9,241 nucleotides of DNA from Rhodospirillales bacterium (GTDB taxonomy: Bacteria; Pseudomonadota; Alphaproteobacteria; Rhodospirillales; Defluviicoccaceae): the NCBI GenBank assembly GCA_030622775.1, contig JAUXFS010000036.1, positions 1 to 9,241 on the forward strand, written 5' to 3'. The notes below the pieces were generated by a model that did not search any database, was not told the DNA's origin, and saw nothing but the letters and a program-made list of their open reading frames with translations. Every line of letters begins with the position of its first letter. The first letter of the stretch is position 1. Below, in pieces: positions 6,556-9,241 of the stretch. Both the position numbers and the translations under genes were made by a program.

Positions 6556-7505
6556 GCGGAAGGCCGGCACGACCCAGTACCGTGGCGCCGTCGCGCCATG
6601 TGGAAGCGTTTCTCGAGATGCTGGTCGCCGAGCGCGGCGCCGCCCGCAACACCGTCGACTCCTACCGCCGCGATCTCGACGCCCTCGCCGATTTCGCCGG
6701 CCGCCGCGGCGGTGCGCCCGAGACCGCCGACGCGGCGATGGTGCGTGGATATCTGGCGGCCCAGGCGGCGGCCGGGATGTCGCCGCGGACCACCGCCCGG
6801 CGGCTGTCGGCATTCCGGCAGTTCTTTCGCTTCCTTCTCGCCGAGGGAATCCGTGCCGACGACCCCTCGGCGGCGATCGACAGTCCCCGTCAGGGCCGGT
6901 CCTTGCCCAAGTATCTCAGCGAGGAGGAGGTCGAGCGCCTGCTCGCCGCGGCGAAGCGGCGCTCCGGCGCCGACGGCGTCCGCCTCAACGCGCTGATGGA
7001 GGTGCTCTACGCCACCGGGCTCAGGGTGTCCGAGCTCGTCGGGCTGCCGTTGTCGGCGCTTTCGCGCGACGATCACATGCTGGTGGTTCGCGGCAAGGGC
7101 GGCAAGGAACGGATGGTGCCGCTGACCGACGCGGCGATGGAGGCGCTCGATGCCTACGCGACGGTGCGCGAATCGTACCTCCCCCGCGGCCGGCGGGCCG
7201 CCGCTTCGCCATGGCTGTTCCCGTCGCGGTCGCGCGACGGTCACCTGACCCGGGTCCGGTTCGCCCAGTTGCTGAAGCAGCTTGCGGTCGAGGCCGGGGT
7301 CGAGACGGAGCGGGTTTCTCCGCACGTGCTCCGCCATTCGTTCGCCAGCCACCTGCTCGCCCACGGCGCCGACCTGCGCAGCCTGCAGCAGATGTTGGGT
7401 CATGCCGACATCGGCACCACCCAGATCTACACCCACGTGCTCGACGCGCGGCTGAAGGCGTTGGTCCAGGATGCCCACCCGCTGGCCCGGCGCGGGACAT
7501 CGTAA
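6552..7505 (+). CDS. xerD: Tyrosine recombinase XerD
   Basis: A 317-aa site-specific recombinase, slightly longer than the E. coli protein at its N-terminus. With XerC it resolves chromosome dimers at dif under FtsK control. An N-terminal SAM-like core-binding domain (about residues 14-100) is followed by the catalytic domain. All catalytic residues are seen: Arg158 in ATGLRVSEL, Lys182 in RGKGGKER, His258 and Arg261 in PHVLRHSFASHLL, His284 in LGHADI and the nucleophile Tyr293 in TQIYTHV. It starts at an ATG overlapping the previous stop (ATGA), indicating coupling to the secreted-protein gene. No flanking repeats or mobile-element genes accompany it, which supports a housekeeping Xer over a phage or integron integrase. 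XerC is the main alternative name; XerD is preferred from the neighbourhood with accA. Confidence 0.92.
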   Translation: MSGRPARPSTVAPSRHVEAFLEMLVAERGAARNTVDSYRRDLDALADFAGRRGGAPETADAAMVRGYLAAQAAAGMSPRTTARRLSAFRQFFRFLLAEGIRADDPSAAIDSPRQGRSLPKYLSEEEVERLLAAAKRRSGADGVRLNALMEVLYATGLRVSELVGLPLSALSRDDHMLVVRGKGGKERMVPLTDAAMEALDAYATVRESYLPRGRRAAASPWLFPSRSRDGHLTRVRFAQLLKQLAVEAGVETERVSPHVLRHSFASHLLAHGADLRSLQQMLGHADIGTTQIYTHVLDARLKALVQDAHPLARRGTS

Positions 7506-7576
7506 CCACACAGGCGGGGCGGCGGCTTGTGCGTTTCGGCTTCGCCTCGGCGCCGTCGGTGTGCTAGGAAGCGTCG

Positions 7577-8533
7577 ATGCGTACTTTCCTGGACTTCGAG
7601 AAACCGATCGCCGAATTGGAAGGCAAGATCGCCGAGTTGCGCCATCTGAGCAGCTCCGGCGATATCAACATCGCCGACGAGGTCGGCCGGCTCCAGGGCA
7701 AGCTGGAGACGCTTCTGCGCCAAACCTACCGCCGGCTCAGCCCGTGGCAGAAGGCGCAGGTCGCCCGCCATGCCGAGCGGCCGCACACCGTGGACTACGT
7801 CGGCCGGCTGATCGACGACTTCACGCCGCTGGCCGGTGACCGCGCTTTCGCCGAGGATCGGGCGATCGTCGGCGGCCTCGGCCGGTTCCGCGGCCGTTCC
7901 GTCGTCATTATCGGTCACGAGAAGGGCGCCGACACCGAGGGTCGGCTCAAGCACAATTTCGGCATGGCGCGGCCGGAGGGCTACCGCAAGGCGCAACGGC
8001 TGATGCGGCTCGCCGACCGCTTCCGGCTGCCGGTGATCACCTTCGTCGACACCCCGGGCGCCTATCCCGGCATCGACGCCGAGGCCCGCGGCCAGGCCGA
8101 GGCGATCGCGCGCAGCATCGAGACCTGCTTCGCCGTGCGGGTGCCGCTGGTCAGCGTGGTGATCGGCGAGGGCGGCCCCGGCGGCGCCATCGCGCTCGCC
8201 GCCGCCGATCGGGTGCTGATGCTCGAGCACGCGATCTACTCGGTGATCTCGCCGGAGGGCTGCGCCTCGATCCTGTGGCGCGACGGCGAACAGGCGAAGG
8301 CCGCCGCCCAGGCGCTGAAGCTCACCGCCGAGGACCTCAAGGGCCTGGGCGTCATCGACGGCATCATCCCCGAGCCGCTCGGCGGCGCCCACCGCAACCC
8401 CGCGCAGGCAATCGACGCCGTCGCCGACGCCGTCGAGCAGGCGCTGGCGGCGCTGATCGGTTTCAATGGCGACGACCTCCGGCAACGCCGCCGCCAGAAG
8501 TTCCTGCGGATGAGCGTGCCCGAGACGGCGTGA
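7577..8533 (+). CDS. accA: Acetyl-CoA carboxylase carboxyltransferase subunit alpha
   Basis: A 318-aa subunit that, with AccD, transfers the carboxyl group from biotinyl-BCCP to acetyl-CoA to make malonyl-CoA for fatty-acid synthesis. The family features are the N-terminal FLDFEKPIAELEGKI helix, RHAERPHTVDYV, KHNFGMARPEGYRKA, VDTPGAYPGIDAEARGQAEA and the C-terminal LKLTAEDLKGLGVIDGIIPEPLGGAH. AGGAAG at 7566-7571 lies 5 nt before the ATG, fixing the start. The 71-nt gap after xerD shows no clear promoter or terminator, so it may be read from upstream. One oddity: the glycine-rich oxyanion-region loop reads GEGGPGGA, with Pro201 where GEGGSGGA is usual in the family. The rest looks intact, and the protein is expected to be functional because the gene is normally essential. 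Confidence 0.97.
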   Translation: MRTFLDFEKPIAELEGKIAELRHLSSSGDINIADEVGRLQGKLETLLRQTYRRLSPWQKAQVARHAERPHTVDYVGRLIDDFTPLAGDRAFAEDRAIVGGLGRFRGRSVVIIGHEKGADTEGRLKHNFGMARPEGYRKAQRLMRLADRFRLPVITFVDTPGAYPGIDAEARGQAEAIARSIETCFAVRVPLVSVVIGEGGPGGAIALAAADRVLMLEHAIYSVISPEGCASILWRDGEQAKAAAQALKLTAEDLKGLGVIDGIIPEPLGGAHRNPAQAIDAVADAVEQALAALIGFNGDDLRQRRRQKFLRMSVPETA

Positions 8534-8546
8534 CGATACGCCGCCC

Positions 8547-8575
8547 TTGGCCATCGGCGGCGGCGGCCCCATATT
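8547..8575 (+). promoter_or_regulatory. Candidate promoter of the small lipoprotein gene
   Basis: TTGGCC at 8547-8552 and CATATT at 8570-8575 each match four of six consensus bases and are separated by 17 nt. They lie just after the accA stop and 27 nt before the lipoprotein start, a reasonable leader length. The spacer is very GC-rich. This is a weak pattern match that would allow the small gene its own transcript independent of accA. Confidence 0.28.
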
Positions 8576-8601
8576 CGGGAAAACCATGCGAGGAGAAAAC
8601 C

Positions 8602-8736
8602 ATGTCACGGCCGCGAGCAATTCTGGTCCTGTTTCTCCTGTTGACGGCGGGCGCCCTGGTGATGGCCTGCGAAACGACGCGCAGCGGTGGCTCCGGCGAC
8701 GATTTCCGGTTCATCAACAGCCGCGGCGATCCCTGA
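8602..8736 (+). CDS. 44-aa predicted lipoprotein
   Basis: A short ORF with a strong ribosome binding site (AGGAG at 8591-8595, 6 nt before the ATG). It encodes a lipoprotein signal: Arg3 and Arg5, a hydrophobic core at about residues 6-20, and the lipobox-like LVMAC with Cys23 as the expected lipidated residue. Only 22 residues remain in the mature form, rich in Gly, Ser, Asp and Arg (ETTRSGGSGDDFRFINSRGD). No domain is recognised. It is the last gene of the plus-strand block, 68 nt after accA. The lipobox has Val at -3 and Met at -2, which is acceptable but not ideal. Signal and ribosome binding site make it likely real; the function is unknown. Confidence 0.65.
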   Translation: MSRPRAILVLFLLLTAGALVMACETTRSGGSGDDFRFINSRGDP

Positions 8737-9026
8737 GCCAGCGCAAACCCGCGCCTCCAACGCTCCATTTGTGACCGAACGTTCTCCACCGGTCTTGCGA
8801 GACGTCACAAGGTCCTGGTCCCGGCGGCGGTAGATAAGGTCTCTACTTCTCTTTGTGCAGGTGGATCGCGTAGGCGGTGAGGTTTTCGATGCCTTCGAGG
8901 GTGACGGTGAACGTTGCGTCGCTGCGGTGGTGGCCTCCGGTCGCGCTTCTTTTGCCTGCCGGTGGATTACATTCAAGGCGTACGATATCTTTAGCCACAC
9001 GATTGTAGCGGATGTGAAGGCGAGAC
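8737..9026. other. Gene-poor stretch with lower GC
   Basis: No convincing gene, RNA gene or terminator with a T-run is seen in these 290 bases. The right half is visibly less GC-rich than the rest of the window. A minus-strand frame ending at 8843 and open beyond 9136 encodes up to 97 residues, with a C-terminal part reading IRYNRVAKDIVRLE and then TFTVTLEGIENLTAYAIHLH. It has no recognised family, would run antisense through the start of the DUF4258-type gene, and is not called. It could be a remnant of an older gene. Confidence 0.5.
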
Positions 9027-9241
9027 TTGACCGATCTCTGGCCGGCGGTGCTCACCGAGCACGCTCGAAACAGAATGACCCGGCGCGGGATCTCCGAAGC
9101 GGACGTGCGTGAGACCCTGCGTTCGCCGGAGAGCACCTCGCCGGTGCGGCCGGGCCGGCTGGTCGCACAAAAGAGTTTCGCGATCGGCGATCCTCCGCGA
9201 CAATATCTGATCCGTGTATTCGTCGATGTCGATCGGACGCC
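9027..9241 (+). CDS. DUF4258-type protein, 3' end cut by the window
   Basis: The frame runs from a TTG at 9027 past the window end, giving at least 71 residues. EHARNRMTRRGISEADVRETLRSPE is split by recall into the HARxRMxxRGI..xDV motif that typifies the DUF4258 family (Pfam PF14076), followed by GRLVAQKSF and a beta strand QYLIRVFVDVD. A stop at 9015-9017 limits the start. TTG 9027 has GAAGG at 9016-9020, 6 nt upstream; a GTG at 9048 is the alternative. DUF4258 proteins are small and uncharacterised, often encoded next to a DUF2283 or DNA-binding partner, and some resemble toxin-antitoxin components. The partner, if present, would be to the right and is not visible. Family call is from motif recall. 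Confidence 0.72.
   Translation, partial: MTDLWPAVLTEHARNRMTRRGISEADVRETLRSPESTSPVRPGRLVAQKSFAIGDPPRQYLIRVFVDVDRT

Noticed and set aside
4825..6813. Minus-strand open frame of 662 codons opposite the secreted-protein gene and xerD
   Set aside because: Its composition is dominated by Arg, Gly, Pro and Gln, typical of a shadow frame, and the plus strand carries a signal peptide, coupled starts and a clear XerD.
6552..7505. The tyrosine recombinase as an integrase marking a mobile island
   Set aside because: It has the size and motifs of housekeeping XerD, sits in an operon-like setting with accA, and no attachment repeats, tRNA gene or cargo genes are nearby.
8534..8570. GC-rich hairpin after accA as an intrinsic terminator
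   Set aside because: The short complementary GC tracts could pair, but the stem is poorly defined and no T-run follows.
7427..8620. Minus-strand open frame of 397 codons opposite accA
   Set aside because: accA on the plus strand is unmistakable, with a good ribosome binding site; the antisense frame shows no family features.
8843..9136. Minus-strand frame of 97 codons near the right edge
   Set aside because: It has no recognised family or ribosome binding site and runs antisense to the start of the DUF4258-type gene. Part of it looks protein-like, so it is mentioned as a possible remnant but not called.

Overview
This looks like an ordinary stretch of core chromosome from a high-GC alphaproteobacterium, most likely a member of the Rhodospirillales or a relative. 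The grounds are the strong third-position GC bias, the sequence character of the proteins, and the gene neighbourhood (aroK-aroB-hlyC/corC on one strand, a small membrane protein, a secreted helical protein, xerD and accA on the other, bolA nearby). The neighbourhood is recalled from family knowledge and was not searched. No insertion sequence, CRISPR array, rRNA or tRNA was found, and no clear novel defence or mobile system is visible.

Layout. A plus-strand bolA (94-402) converges with a minus-strand block that runs leftward from about 4.5 kb. In transcription order that block is aroK (4472-3933), aroB (3936-2797), a CNNM/HlyC-CorC-type membrane protein (2762-1485), then, after a 95-nt gap holding a perfect 11-bp inverted repeat, a stand-alone two-CBS protein (1389-955) and a DUF2889 protein (940-386). 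aroK and aroB share an ATGA stop/start overlap. The three upstream genes probably form one operon, and the CBS-DUF2889 pair is either its tail or a separate unit.

From the intergenic region around 4.6 kb a plus-strand block diverges: a 46-aa single-span membrane protein (4713-4853), a 573-aa secreted alpha-helical protein that overlaps it by 20 bp (4834-6555), xerD joined by another ATGA overlap (6552-7505), accA (7577-8533) and a 44-aa predicted lipoprotein (8602-8736). The overlaps suggest translational coupling of the first three.

The right edge (about 8.74-9.24 kb) is less GC-rich and gene-poor. It ends with the 5' part of a DUF4258-type gene cut by the window end; this is the only part that looks accessory.

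How the genes work together: aroK and aroB are shikimate-pathway enzymes, accA commits acetyl-CoA to fatty-acid synthesis, xerD resolves chromosome dimers, bolA belongs to iron-sulfur and stress physiology, and the CNNM-like protein probably handles divalent cations. They are mostly housekeeping genes without one shared pathway. The least understood parts are the small-membrane/secreted-protein pair, the CBS-DUF2889 pair, the tiny lipoprotein and the edge DUF4258 gene.
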